A stretch of 64,000 bases of DNA, taken from positions 62,001-126,000 of the forward strand of contig JACJWK010000006.1 in assembly GCA_020637195.1 (NCBI GenBank), in the 5' to 3' direction. This stretch comes from Microthrixaceae bacterium (lineage in GTDB: Bacteria > Actinomycetota > Acidimicrobiia > Acidimicrobiales > DATDAH01). A model generated the notes under the pieces. The model searched no databases and was not told the origin of the DNA. It worked only from the letters and a program-made list of their open reading frames with translations. The first letter of the stretch is position 1. Each line of letters begins with the position of its first letter. Shown piece after piece: positions 1 through 7,916 of this stretch. Made by a program: the position numbers and the translations under genes.

Positions 1-450
1 CTGGTCCTCTACTTCGTGGTGTCGAACTTCTGGCGGGTGGGCCAGCAGTGGTTCATCGGCCGTCACATCTACGGCAAGGACGACGACGGGAACCCCATCG
101 AGGTCACCGCACGCGACACCACCCCGGACGAGGACAAGCCCAAGGGGTTCGGCCTCAAGGCCCTGTTCACCGAGCAGGCCGAGAACGTCCGCAGCGCCCG
201 GGAGGACGCCAAGGCGGCCAAGGGCGACGGTGGCACGAAGGCCTCGTCCGCGAAGAGCACCACGTCGAAGAACGGCTCGAAGTCGGGATCGTCCAAGGGC
301 GCGTCGGGCAAGGGCGGCGGCCAGGGCTCGAGCCAGGGTCGAGGGTCGAGCCGGACCAACAACCGCCCCACGACGGCGGCCAAGGGCAAGGGTGAGCCCG
401 CGAAGCCCTCGCTCCCCCAGCCCCGGCCCCGCAAGAAGAAGAAGAGGTAA
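1..450 (+). CDS. yidC: Membrane protein insertase YidC, C-terminal part (5' end outside window)
   Basis: Open from the first base to a TAA at 448-450. The visible piece begins with the end of a transmembrane segment (LVLYFVVSNFW) and a cytoplasmic turn with RVGQQWFI, which matches the last membrane helix of Oxa1/YidC insertases. About 100 residues of low-complexity Ser/Gly/Lys tail follow, ending in a run of basic residues. Such basic tails in YidC are known to contact the ribosome. YidC inserts proteins into the cytoplasmic membrane, alone or with SecYEG. The jag-rsmG-parA-parB neighbours are the usual ones near the origin and strengthen the call. Confidence 0.88.
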   Translation: MVLYFVVSNFWRVGQQWFIGRHIYGKDDDGNPIEVTARDTTPDEDKPKGFGLKALFTEQAENVRSAREDAKAAKGDGGTKASSAKSTTSKNGSKSGSSKGASGKGGGQGSSQGRGSSRTNNRPTTAAKGKGEPAKPSLPQPRPRKKKKR

Positions 451-455
451 CGCGC

Positions 456-1514
456 GTGGAATGGGTCGTCACCACCGGATCGACGGTGGAAGAGGCGAAG
501 GACGCCGCACTCGACCAGCTCGGCGTCGACGAGCAGGAGGCCGAATTCGAGCTCCTGGAGGAGCCCCGGACGGGCCTGTTCGGCCGCGTCCGGGGAGAGG
601 CCAAGGTGCGGGCGCGGGTGAAGCCGCGCCAGCCGCGGGCCAAGGCCGAGCGGGGCACGCGTCGCCGTCGAGGCGGCGACGGGGGCCGCGGCCGTGGGGG
701 TCGCAACCGCAACCGGGGCAAGGGCGGCGACGCCAAGAACTCGGGCGACGGCAAGAACTCGGGCGACGGGAAGAGCTCGGGCGACGGGAAGGCCTCGTCC
801 GCGGGGGCGAGCGCCGGCGAGGACCGTGACGAGCGACCCGAGGCACCAGCCCCCGAGGCGGCGGGTGACGGGCCGGGCCCCGCGAACGACGCCGCCGGGG
901 CGCCCGAGGCCGAGCGCGCCACGGGCTCGGGAGACCGCAGCGGCCGCAACCGGGGACGCCGGGGTGGCCGCAACCGCAACCGCAACCAGCGCCCCACCGG
1001 CGATGGTGAGAACGAAACGACCAAGGAGCAGGCCATGAGCGAGGACGTGACCGTCGACGAGCAGGCGGAGATCATCGAGGGGTTCCTCGACGGGCTGGTG
1101 GAGGCCTTCGGGGTCGACGCCGAGATCCGGCGGGAGCGGGTCGACGACGAGAACGTCGAGCTGGACCTGGTGGGGGCCGATCTCGGGCTCCTGATCGGGC
1201 CCAAGGGCCGCACCCTGTGGGCCATCCAGGAGCTGTCGCGCACCGTGGTGCAGCGCCAGGCGTCCGGGACCCACCACGGACGGGTCCGGGTCGACGTGGG
1301 CGGGTACCGCCAGCGCCGCAAGGAGGCCCTCGAGCGCTTCACCCGCCAGGTGGCCCAGGAGGTCCTGGACTCGGGCGTGGCCCGGTCGCTCGAGCCGATG
1401 GGCGCCGCGGACCGCAAGATCGTGCACGACACGGTCAACGAGCTGGACGGCATCGCCACCACGTCGGAGGGCGAGGAGCCCCGCCGGCGGGTGGTGATCG
1501 TCCCCGCCGACTGA
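456..1514 (+). CDS. jag: Jag/KhpB-type RNA-binding protein (Jag-N, KH and R3H domains)
   Basis: Starts at a GTG 5 nt after yidC. Residues 1-52 (MEWVVTTGSTVEEAKDAA) form a Jag-N domain. Residues about 55-190 are a charged Gly/Arg/Asn/Asp insert with repeats such as SGDGK and GRNRNR. The KH domain follows (LLIGPKGRTLWAIQ), and the R3H domain ends the protein (PMGAADRKIVHDTV). The family binds RNA and affects envelope growth and division. At 352 aa it is longer than many Jag proteins because of the insert. An in-frame ATG at 1035 has a good ribosome-binding site (AAGGAG at 1023-1028) and would give a KH-R3H-only form of 159 aa. Confidence 0.9.
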   Translation: MEWVVTTGSTVEEAKDAALDQLGVDEQEAEFELLEEPRTGLFGRVRGEAKVRARVKPRQPRAKAERGTRRRRGGDGGRGRGGRNRNRGKGGDAKNSGDGKNSGDGKSSGDGKASSAGASAGEDRDERPEAPAPEAAGDGPGPANDAAGAPEAERATGSGDRSGRNRGRRGGRNRNRNQRPTGDGENETTKEQAMSEDVTVDEQAEIIEGFLDGLVEAFGVDAEIRRERVDDENVELDLVGADLGLLIGPKGRTLWAIQELSRTVVQRQASGTHHGRVRVDVGGYRQRRKEALERFTRQVAQEVLDSGVARSLEPMGAADRKIVHDTVNELDGIATTSEGEEPRRRVVIVPAD

Positions 1515-1525
1515 GCCGAGCGGCG

Positions 1526-2131
1526 ATGACGTCCCTCCAGGAGGTCCTGGAGCGGGCCCACCGCCTCGGCTTCCTGGGCCCGGGCCCGGTCGACCCCCAC
1601 GTCGTCCATGCCCGGGCCTTTGCGCGTCTGGTCCCGCACGGGCCCGGGCAGGCCGCCGACCTCGGCAGCGGCGGGGGAGTGCCGGCGCTGGTGCTGGCCC
1701 ACGACTGGCCGGCGTCGTGCTGGTGGCTCGTGGAGTCCCGGGAGCGGCGGGCGGCCTTCCTGTCCGAGGCGGTCGTGGCCCTCGGCGCGGCGGCGCGGAT
1801 CGAGGTGCTGCACGCCCGGGCCGAGGACGTGGGCCGCGACCCCGAGCGCCGGGGTCGGTGCGACCTGGTGACGGCGCGCTCGTTCGGGCCGCCACCGGTG
1901 ACGGCCGAGTGCGCGGCGGGGCTGTTGGCGGTGGGTGGCCGCCTGGCGGTCAGCGAGCCCCCCGTGCCCGTCGCCAACCGGTGGCCCCGGGCGCCGCTGG
2001 CGCGTCTGGGCCTGGCACCCGAGGCCACGGCCGAGGGCCCGCCGCGTCTCCAGCTCCTGCGCCAGGAGGCACCCTGCCCCGAGGAGTTCCCTCGCCCCCG
2101 GGGCCGGGCTGCCCGCCGGCCGCTCTGGTGA
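1526..2131 (+). CDS. rsmG: 16S rRNA (guanine-527-N7) methyltransferase RsmG/GidB
   Basis: 201 aa from an ATG 11 nt after jag. The SAM-binding motif DLGSGGGVPALVLA sits near residues 45-58, where RsmG proteins have DLGSGAGxPG, and the next strand follows as WWLVESRERRAAFL. RsmG methylates G527 of 16S rRNA with S-adenosylmethionine. The place between jag and parA is conserved in actinobacteria (gid in Mycobacterium). The C-terminus is Arg/Pro-rich and poorly conserved, and the protein is slightly short for the family. The longer upstream reading was rejected because it overlaps jag. Confidence 0.85.
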   Translation: MTSLQEVLERAHRLGFLGPGPVDPHVVHARAFARLVPHGPGQAADLGSGGGVPALVLAHDWPASCWWLVESRERRAAFLSEAVVALGAAARIEVLHARAEDVGRDPERRGRCDLVTARSFGPPPVTAECAAGLLAVGGRLAVSEPPVPVANRWPRAPLARLGLAPEATAEGPPRLQLLRQEAPCPEEFPRPRGRAARRPLW

Positions 2132-2202
2132 CGCGCCCTCGCGGGTCCTGATCGCCCGCGACCCGGCCGCCCGCCGCCCGTGACGGCGCAGGCCCCCGAC
2201 CA

Positions 2203-2218
2203 CGTTTCACGTGGAACA
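2203..2218. promoter_or_regulatory. parS: parS-like ParB-binding site 1
   Basis: CGTTTCACGTGGAACA matches the ParB consensus TGTTTCACGTGAAACA in 14 of 16 positions, centred on CACGTG at 2208-2213. It lies between rsmG and parA, the usual place in actinobacteria. Confidence 0.85.
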
Positions 2219-2285
2219 TGCAGCACGTGGTGCGAGCGGGGGACCGGAGGAGGGGGGCTGGGCGGGGCCGCGGTTCGCGACCCGC

Positions 2286-2301
2286 TGTTTCACGTGGAAC
2301 A
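2286..2301. promoter_or_regulatory. parS: parS-like ParB-binding site 2
   Basis: TGTTTCACGTGGAACA has one mismatch to the consensus, a G for A after the central CACGTG. It starts 83 bp after site 1. The same G appears in all three sites. Confidence 0.9.
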
Positions 2302-2375
2302 CTGCATCTCGTGAACCTCCCCCTCCTGCTCGGGCACCTCGTGGCCCTCGCCGTGCGCCCGTTCACCGCCCTCGA

Positions 2376-2391
2376 TGTTTCACGTGGAACC
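2376..2391. promoter_or_regulatory. parS: parS-like ParB-binding site 3
   Basis: TGTTTCACGTGGAACC has two mismatches to the consensus and starts 90 bp after site 2 and 76 bp before the parA start codon. The 320-nt stretch 2132-2451 holds no gene; besides the three parS sites nothing else was recognised in it. Confidence 0.85.
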
Positions 2392-2451
2392 GGGCCCCGA
2401 GGGCCGGGGGTCCTTGACCCGGACCGTCGCCTCCAGCAGGATGAGCGGGTT

Positions 2452-3240
2452 ATGGAGCCCCGCCCCCTGCCGCGCATCCTCGCGGTCGCCAACCAGAAGG
2501 GCGGCGTGGGCAAGACCACCACCGCCATCAACCTCGGTGCCGCCCTCGCCGAGCTCGGCCAGCGGACCCTCGTCGTCGACCTCGACCCCCAGGGCAACGC
2601 GAGCACGGGCCTCGGCATCAACATCCGGGACCTCGAGCTGTCGATGTACGACGTCCTGCTCTCGGACGCCCGCCTCGAGGACTGCCTCGAAGCCACGTCC
2701 AGCAAGAACCTCTTCGTGGCGCCGTCGAGCCTCGACCTCGCCGGCGCCGAGATCGAGCTCGTCTCGGTCATGAGTCGTGAACAGCGCCTGTCGACCGCGA
2801 TCGCGTCGGTGATCGACGACTTCGACTACGTCCTGATCGACTGCCCGCCGTCGCTCGGCTTGTTGACCGTGAACGGCCTGGCCGCCGCATCGGAGGTCCT
2901 CGTGCCCATCCAGTGCGAGTACTACGCCCTGGAGGGTCTGGGTCAGCTCCTGCGCAACGTCGAGCTGGTGCAGCGCAACCTCAACCCTCGACTCGAGGTC
3001 AGCACCATCGTCCTCGTGATGTACGACAGCCGGACCACCCTCGCCGCCGACGTGGCCAAGGAGGTCCGGGCCCACTTCGGGGACAAGGTGGCCAAGGTCA
3101 TGATCCCCCGGACGGTGCGCCTCTCGGAGGCGCCCTCGTACGGGCTGCCCATCACCTCGTTCGACCCGGGGTCGAAGGGGGCCAAGAAGTACCGACTGCT
3201 GGCGGCCGAGGTCTCGGGCCTCGAGCCGGTGCGGAACTGA
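2452..3240 (+). CDS. parA: Chromosome-partitioning ATPase ParA (Soj)
   Basis: 262 aa. The start is the ATG at 2452; the open frame continues upstream through the parS sites, but the protein family begins here (RILAVANQKGGVGKTT). The deviant Walker A motif KGGVGKTT is at residues 16-23, DLDPQGNAS near 43-51, and the Walker B region VLIDCPPSLG near 127. ParA binds DNA nonspecifically as an ATP dimer and, with ParB on parS, moves and anchors the newly copied origin. parB follows after 13 nt, so the two are probably cotranscribed. Confidence 0.95.
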   Translation: MEPRPLPRILAVANQKGGVGKTTTAINLGAALAELGQRTLVVDLDPQGNASTGLGINIRDLELSMYDVLLSDARLEDCLEATSSKNLFVAPSSLDLAGAEIELVSVMSREQRLSTAIASVIDDFDYVLIDCPPSLGLLTVNGLAAASEVLVPIQCEYYALEGLGQLLRNVELVQRNLNPRLEVSTIVLVMYDSRTTLAADVAKEVRAHFGDKVAKVMIPRTVRLSEAPSYGLPITSFDPGSKGAKKYRLLAAEVSGLEPVRN

Positions 3241-3253
3241 GCGAGGAGGCGCG

Positions 3254-4168
3254 GTGTCGTCACGCAAGGGGGGACTGGGGCGTGGACTGGGAGCGCTGAT
3301 CCCGACGGAGGTGCCCGCCACCGGCGATGACGGGCCGGCGCTCCGGGAGATCCCCACCGGCCAGATCGAGCCCAACCGCTACCAGCCGCGCGAGCACTTC
3401 GACGAGGAGTCCCTGGCGTCGCTGACCGCGTCCGTGCGCGCGCTCGGCGTGCTCCAGCCCATCCTCGTGCGCCCCGCGGGTGACGCGGGCCGCTACGAGT
3501 TGATCGCAGGGGAGCGGCGTTGGCGCGCGGCCAAGCGCGCCGGCCTGCCGTCGGTGCCCGCCATCGTGCGCGAGGTCGACGACCTCGACTCGCTCGAGCA
3601 GGCGGTGGTCGAGAACCTCCACCGCCAGGACCTCAACCCTCTCGAGGAGGCGGCGGCCTACCAGCAGCTCATGGAGGACTTCCAGCTCACCCAGGAGCGC
3701 CTCGCCGAGCGGGTGGGCAAGAGCCGGTCGGCGGTCGCCAACACCCTGCGGCTGTTCCAGCTCCCGCCCGCCATCCAGAAGCTCGTGGCCGACGACCAGC
3801 TCAGCGCCGGGCACGCCCGGGCCCTGCTCGGCACCCCCGACCGCGCCTTCCAGGAGCAGTTGGCCCGTCGCACCGTCGAGCGCGGCCTGTCCGTGCGGGA
3901 GGTCGAGGAGGCGGTCCGCCGACGCGAGGCCGCCGGCGTCGACGACGGCGATCGGGCCGCGCCGGGGTCCAGCGTGCGCCCGGCGGGCCTGCTCGAGCTC
4001 GAGGACCTGCTGGCCCAGCACCTCGACACCCGGGTCGGCGTGACGATGGGCGCCCGCAAGGGGCGGGTGGTCATCGAGTTCGCCACGCTCGAGGATCTCG
4101 AGCGCATCTACCGGGCCATGGTCCACGGCCGGCCCGGGGACCCCGACGAGCAAACCCTCGACTCTTAG
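3254..4168 (+). CDS. parB: Chromosome-partitioning protein ParB (Spo0J)
   Basis: 304 aa from a GTG. The N-terminus carries GLGRGLGALIP (residues 7-17), the short motif that in ParB proteins stimulates ParA. The ParB/Srx fold follows with GERRWRAAKRAGL (86-98), the CTP-binding signature region, and then VVENLHRQDLNPLEEA. A helix-turn-helix (LTQERLAERVGKSRSAV) lies near 144-160, and the C-terminal dimerisation domain ends the protein. It loads on the parS sites upstream of parA. The stop codon lies inside a perfect hairpin that probably ends transcription of the yidC-parB unit. Confidence 0.95.
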   Translation: MSSRKGGLGRGLGALIPTEVPATGDDGPALREIPTGQIEPNRYQPREHFDEESLASLTASVRALGVLQPILVRPAGDAGRYELIAGERRWRAAKRAGLPSVPAIVREVDDLDSLEQAVVENLHRQDLNPLEEAAAYQQLMEDFQLTQERLAERVGKSRSAVANTLRLFQLPPAIQKLVADDQLSAGHARALLGTPDRAFQEQLARRTVERGLSVREVEEAVRRREAAGVDDGDRAAPGSSVRPAGLLELEDLLAQHLDTRVGVTMGARKGRVVIEFATLEDLERIYRAMVHGRPGDPDEQTLDS

Positions 4169-4177
4169 TCGAGGGTT
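4153..4177. terminator. Hairpin terminator at the 3' end of parB
   Basis: Perfect 11-bp stem AACCCTCGACT / AGTCGAGGGTT with a 3-nt loop. It overlaps the parB stop codon TAG at 4166-4168. There is no T-run. Nothing else was seen in 4178-4345. It could serve both parB and the convergent CwlM-like gene. Confidence 0.65.
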
Positions 4178-4345
4178 GAGCGAACCAAAACACGCGTGCC
4201 GCGCGTGAGGGTTTTCCACACCTGTGGCAAACCCTGTGGCAAAGCTCGCGGTCCGACGGTCCCGAAGCAGCGTTTTCCCTGGTCAGAGCGCTTTTCGGAG
4301 TGCGCTCGAACCCTGGAGCAGGGCACGAGGCCGCCGAGGACCGCC

Positions 4346-5353
4346 TCAACCGTCCAGCGGGGCACCCGCCCACGCCACCACGGCCGCCACGAGCGCCGCC
4401 ACGAGCTCGGCGGCGCCCTCGACCGCGAGGCTCGGCTCGCCGATCTCGAGCTGGATGGCGGGCATGCGCGTCTCGCGCAGGATGGGCAGGCGCATGCCGC
4501 GGACCGCGCAGCGGTCCGGGCCGAACGCGCCACACACGCGCTCCGCGGCCAGCTCGGCCAGGTGCCGCCCGCCGACGGACTCGAAGCCCGGGGAGGCGTA
4601 GAACGTCGCCGTGCTCTGGGGAGCGGGGCGCAGCGACAGGCCGACGTAGACCTCCGCGTCGAACGCGTTGGCGTCGGCGGCCAGCACCGACCCGTCCGGG
4701 TGGTGCAGCGCCACGACCACGGCGCCCTCGTCCCCGAGCGACCGGGCCACGGCCCCGGCGAGCGCGTCGAGGCCGCCGAACTCACCGACGACCACCCGCT
4801 GGCCGGCCAGGCTGCGCCCGGGGTGCCGCAAGCGCTCGCCCTCGCGGACCTCGGCCTCGGTGCGTGCCTCGGCACCGGCGCCGGCGGCGACCCCGGTCGC
4901 GGCTCCGCCGAGGCGATGCAGCGCCGCGAGCGTGTCCGGGCCGCAGATCCCGTCGGAGGTCAGCCCGACGTTCTGCTGGAAGTCCTTCAGGGCCGAGGCG
5001 CTGTTGGGCCCGAAGAAGCCGTCCACCCGGCCGGCGTCGAAGCCCAACGCGCCCAACCGCTGCTGGAGCTCGTGGACGTCGTCGCCGCGCAGCAGCGGGG
5101 TGCGGTGGTACAGCAGGCGGTCGCCGAGGCGATAGCCCGCCTCGACCAGGGCCGACCACGTCTGTTGACCGCACACCCCGTCGACGTGCAGCCCGCGGGC
5201 CTCCTGGAATCGGCGCACCGCCGCCTCGGTCCCGGCGCCGTACGTGCCGAGCGGGTCGTCGCCGCAGTCGTGGCCGACCGCGGTGAGGCGCCCTTGGAGG
5301 TCGCGCACCGGTTCACCGGACGAACCGGGACCGAGGGGCAGACCATGGATCAC
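4346..5353 (-). CDS. CwlM-like protein: two peptidoglycan-binding domains plus a degenerate amidase_3 domain
   Basis: 335 aa from a GTG at 5353. Two PG_binding_1 domains (about residues 8-70 and 85-145; VRDLQGRLTAVGHD, VHELQQRLGALGFD) precede an N-acetylmuramoyl-L-alanine amidase fold. Active amidases have DPGHGG and SIHAN zinc-ligand motifs. The matching positions here read VVVGEFGG and VGLSLRP, so the ligands appear to be missing. This suggests a regulator rather than an enzyme; mycobacterial CwlM, which also lies beside trxA and parB, regulates MurA after phosphorylation. A TAACCT -10 box 7 nt upstream of the GTG suggests a leaderless mRNA. Confidence 0.8.
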   Translation of the reverse strand: MIHGLPLGPGSSGEPVRDLQGRLTAVGHDCGDDPLGTYGAGTEAAVRRFQEARGLHVDGVCGQQTWSALVEAGYRLGDRLLYHRTPLLRGDDVHELQQRLGALGFDAGRVDGFFGPNSASALKDFQQNVGLTSDGICGPDTLAALHRLGGAATGVAAGAGAEARTEAEVREGERLRHPGRSLAGQRVVVGEFGGLDALAGAVARSLGDEGAVVVALHHPDGSVLAADANAFDAEVYVGLSLRPAPQSTATFYASPGFESVGGRHLAELAAERVCGAFGPDRCAVRGMRLPILRETRMPAIQLEIGEPSLAVEGAAELVAALVAAVVAWAGAPLDG

Positions 5354-5360
5354 CGGCGGG

Positions 5361-5366
5361 AGGTTA
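5361..5366 (-). promoter_or_regulatory. -10 box of a probable leaderless promoter for the CwlM-like gene
   Basis: TAACCT on the minus strand, followed by 7 nt and the GTG start at 5353. Transcription would begin at or next to the start codon. No clear -35 box was seen. Confidence 0.5.
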
Positions 5367-5378
5367 CCGGCGACGCGG

Positions 5379-5406
5379 CGAGTCCCCCCGCACGCGGGGG
5401 GACTCG
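5379..5406 (-). terminator. Hairpin terminator after trxA
   Basis: Perfect 11-bp stem CGAGTCCCCCC / GGGGGGACTCG with a 6-nt loop, in the gap between the trxA stop and the CwlM-like gene. It separates the two genes into different transcription units. Confidence 0.65.
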
Positions 5407-5436
5407 GTCGACGGGCTCAGGCCCGCACGCGGTGGC

Positions 5437-5763
5437 TCAGAGGAACTCGCTGAGCTCCTCGAGGAGCTGGCCCTTGCCCTTGGCGCCGACCAGGCGCTTC
5501 ACGGGCTCGCCGTCTTTGAACACGATCAGGGTCGGGATGCTCATCACCTGGTGGTTGCGGGCGGCGGCCGGGCTGTCGTCCACGTTCAGCTTGGCGATGG
5601 CGAGCTTGTCGCCGTGCTCGGCCGCGATCTCCTCGAGGATGGGGGCGATCATCTTGCACGGACCGCACCACTCGGCCCAGAAGTCGACGAGGACGGGCTG
5701 GTCGGCGGACCCGATCTCCTCGTTGAACGTTGCGTCGGAGAGGGTGGAGATGCCTGCGGCCAT
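5437..5763 (-). CDS. trxA: Thioredoxin
   Basis: 108 aa, the normal thioredoxin length. The active site WCGPCK is at residues 32-37, preceded by VLVDFWAE and followed by the cis-proline region (MSIPTLIVFKDGEP). It reduces protein disulfides and is itself reduced by the thioredoxin reductase encoded nearby at 6837-7805. The ATG at 5763 is preceded by a purine-rich stretch (AAAGG). The 179-nt gap 5764-5942 shows no gene. Confidence 0.96.
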   Translation of the reverse strand: MAAGISTLSDATFNEEIGSADQPVLVDFWAEWCGPCKMIAPILEEIAAEHGDKLAIAKLNVDDSPAAARNHQVMSIPTLIVFKDGEPVKRLVGAKGKGQLLEELSEFL

Positions 5764-5942
5764 GAGAAGCCTTTCGTCGTGGTGCGGTGTCGGATCGGAG
5801 GGTGCCGGGTCGGATGGCCCGGATGCGAACGATGGTGGTCGAGACGGTGGGCGGCGGCGACGCCGGGTCCCGCTCGATCATCGCGTACCCACAACCGGCG
5901 CCGCCCACCCGGCATTCCCGGGGCCGCGGTCGGGACCGGGCC

Positions 5943-6566
5943 TCAGTCCTCGTAGTCACCACCGAAGAGGCGGTGCCGCCAGTCGGGCCGGCCGGTGGGG
6001 GAGTGGCGCGCCGTGCCCGCGGCGAGCGGCGGCGGGGGCGACTGGGGCGACGTGGGGTCGGTGGGGGGTGACGTGCCGTGCAGGGTCAGGTGCGACAGGA
6101 CCTCGTACATGTGCTGGGGTCGGGGGACGAAGTCGAGGCGTGACAGGGCCTGGTCCTGCCCGGCGGTCTCGAGCACGAAGCGGCCGTAGCCGAGGACCCG
6201 CCCGAGCGGCGGTGTCTCGTACGTGAGGTCGGTGATCTTGCGCAGCGGCATCGCCGCGAGGCGCCGCGTGACGAGCCCCGAGACCGAGAACACCCGCCAG
6301 TCGGTGACGTACAGGCGGTCGTAGCGCCAGTCGACGATCCGCCACGACAGCCGCAGCCACAGGTACATGACGCCGAGGCCGGCCAGACCGGTCACCTCGG
6401 TGGAACCGGTCATGCCGAAGAAGATCGACAACGACAGCAGGCTGACGGCGGCCCACCCCGCGGGTCGCAACAGGATGGCCCAGTGGCGGTGGGTCTCGTA
6501 CTGGACCACCTCGCCCTCGAGCAGGAACCGGTCCGAGGACCCGCGCCCGGACGGTGGCGCACCCAC
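5943..6566 (-). CDS. PH-domain membrane protein
   Basis: 207 aa from a GTG that follows the stop of the 51-aa gene by 2 nt. The N-terminus is soluble, two membrane segments lie near residues 30-75 (WAAVSLLSLSIFFGM, GLAGLGVMYLWLRL), and a bacterial PH-like domain follows with YVTDWRVFSVSGLVTRR and PLRKITDLTYETPPLGRVLGYG. The C-terminus is a disordered Pro/Ser stretch. Proteins of this type usually sit in the membrane with the PH domain inside; the role is not known. It is between trxA and trxB, where actinobacteria often place poorly characterised membrane proteins. Confidence 0.72.
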   Translation of the reverse strand: MGAPPSGRGSSDRFLLEGEVVQYETHRHWAILLRPAGWAAVSLLSLSIFFGMTGSTEVTGLAGLGVMYLWLRLSWRIVDWRYDRLYVTDWRVFSVSGLVTRRLAAMPLRKITDLTYETPPLGRVLGYGRFVLETAGQDQALSRLDFVPRPQHMYEVLSHLTLHGTSPPTDPTSPQSPPPPLAAGTARHSPTGRPDWRHRLFGGDYED

Positions 6567-6568
6567 GA

Positions 6569-6724
6569 TCAGTCCAGCAGCTGCTTCAGGAACTCGATGA
6601 CCCCGTCCCAGATGTCGGTGGCCACCGACAGCGCCGACTCGACCCAGTCCGCGGACGCCGACGGCTGGGTGACGAGCAGGAACAACCCGACCCCCACCAC
6701 GATGCCGGGCAGCAGCTTCTTCAT
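6569..6724 (-). CDS. Small single-pass membrane or exported protein, 51 aa
   Basis: ATG at 6724 to TGA at 6569. The product starts MKKLLPGIVVGVGLFLLV, a short basic end followed by a hydrophobic helix that could be a signal anchor, and ends in an acidic amphipathic helix (DIWDGVIEFLKQLLD). The stop is 2 nt before the start of the PH-domain gene, so the two are probably cotranscribed and translationally linked. GGAGAAG lies 7 nt before the ATG. A TAGGGT -10-like box is present at 6790-6795. No function is recognised. Confidence 0.6.
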   Translation of the reverse strand: MKKLLPGIVVGVGLFLLVTQPSASADWVESALSVATDIWDGVIEFLKQLLD

Positions 6725-6836
6725 GGTCGCCGCTTCTCCACAGTCGACTGGGCCTCGGTGCTCTACGGGCGCGAACGCGGACGCGATCGACCCTAGCGTC
6801 GGGCCGATCCGGGGTCGGGGATGGTGGGCGGGACGG

Positions 6837-7805
6837 TCAGCCGATGGCGGCGTGGGCCGCGGCCTCGAGCCAGCGCTCGGTGTCGATGGCCGCCATGCAC
6901 CCCGAGCCGGCCGCGGTGATGGCCTGGCGGTAGGTGTGGTCCTGCACGTCGCCGCAGGCGAAGACGCCGTCGACGTTGGTGGCCGTGCCCGGTCCCGTGA
7001 CGAGGTAGCCCGAGTCCTCCATGTGGAGCTGGCCCTTGAACAGGTCGGTGTTCGGTTGGTGACCGATCGCCACGAACACGCCCGTCACGCCGAGGGTGGA
7101 GGCCTCGTCGGTCAACACGTTGCGCACCCGGACGCCCTCGACGGACTGCTCGCCGACGATGTCGTCCACGACGTGGTTCCACAGGAACTCGATCTTCGGG
7201 TTGGCGAAGGCGCGCTCCTGCATGATCTTCGAGGCGCGGAGCTCCTCGCGCCGGTGGATGATCGTCACCTTCGTGGCGAACTTGGTGAGGAACAGCGCCT
7301 CCTCGAGGGCCGAGTCGCCGCCGCCGACGACGGCGATCTCGTGCTCACGGAAGAAGAAGCCGTCGCAGGTGGCGCAGGTGGAGAGGCCGTGCCCGAGGAG
7401 ACGCTGCTCGGACTCGAGCCCGAGCATCAGCGCCCGGGCCCCGGTGGACACGATCACCGCGTGGGCACGGTAGGTGGGCTCGGCCGCCTGGGGGTCGCCC
7501 ACCCACACGCCGAACGGCCGCGACGAGAAGTCCACCCGGGACACCTTCTCGGTGAGGATGTCGGCGCCGAAGCGCACGGCCTGCTCGCGGAAGCGGGCCA
7601 TGAGGTCCGGGCCCATGATGCCCTCGGGGAAGCCGGGGAAGTTCTCGACCTCGGTCGTGAGCATGAGCTGGCCGCCGGGCTGGTCGCTGGTCGACGACGG
7701 CTCGCCCTCGATGACCAGCGGCGCCAGGTTGGCCCGCGCGGTGTAGATGGCGGCCGTGAGGCCCGCCGGGCCCGAGCCGATGATGATCACGTTGCGTGCT
7801 TGCAC
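6837..7805 (-). CDS. trxB: Thioredoxin-disulfide reductase
   Basis: 322 aa from the GTG at 7805, which has a GGAGG ribosome-binding site 7 nt upstream; the longer frame lacks one. The FAD-binding GSGPAGLTAA is at residues 10-19, the redox pair CATC at 144-147, the NADPH site VVGGGDSALEEA follows, and the second FAD motif is ACGDVQDHTYRQAITAAGSG near the end. It uses NADPH to reduce thioredoxin. trxA lies about 1 kb downstream on the same strand, split off by the PH-domain pair. Confidence 0.96.
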   Translation of the reverse strand: MQARNVIIIGSGPAGLTAAIYTARANLAPLVIEGEPSSTSDQPGGQLMLTTEVENFPGFPEGIMGPDLMARFREQAVRFGADILTEKVSRVDFSSRPFGVWVGDPQAAEPTYRAHAVIVSTGARALMLGLESEQRLLGHGLSTCATCDGFFFREHEIAVVGGGDSALEEALFLTKFATKVTIIHRREELRASKIMQERAFANPKIEFLWNHVVDDIVGEQSVEGVRVRNVLTDEASTLGVTGVFVAIGHQPNTDLFKGQLHMEDSGYLVTGPGTATNVDGVFACGDVQDHTYRQAITAAGSGCMAAIDTERWLEAAAHAAIG

Positions 7806-7916
7806 CTCTGCGCCTCCTTCGCCGTCGCCCTCAGGGGAGCCGGCGCACACTGGGGGACCGACCCGCGGCGCGGGACGGGTCCGGGACTCGTAGGCGAAAC
7901 CGTGGTCGTCCGCCGC

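Noticed and set aside
69..2203. Long minus-strand open frames opposite jag and rsmG (over 600 codons)
   Set aside because: Stops are rare in this GC-rich DNA; the products are Arg/Pro/Ala/Gly-rich without domains, and the plus strand encodes known families.
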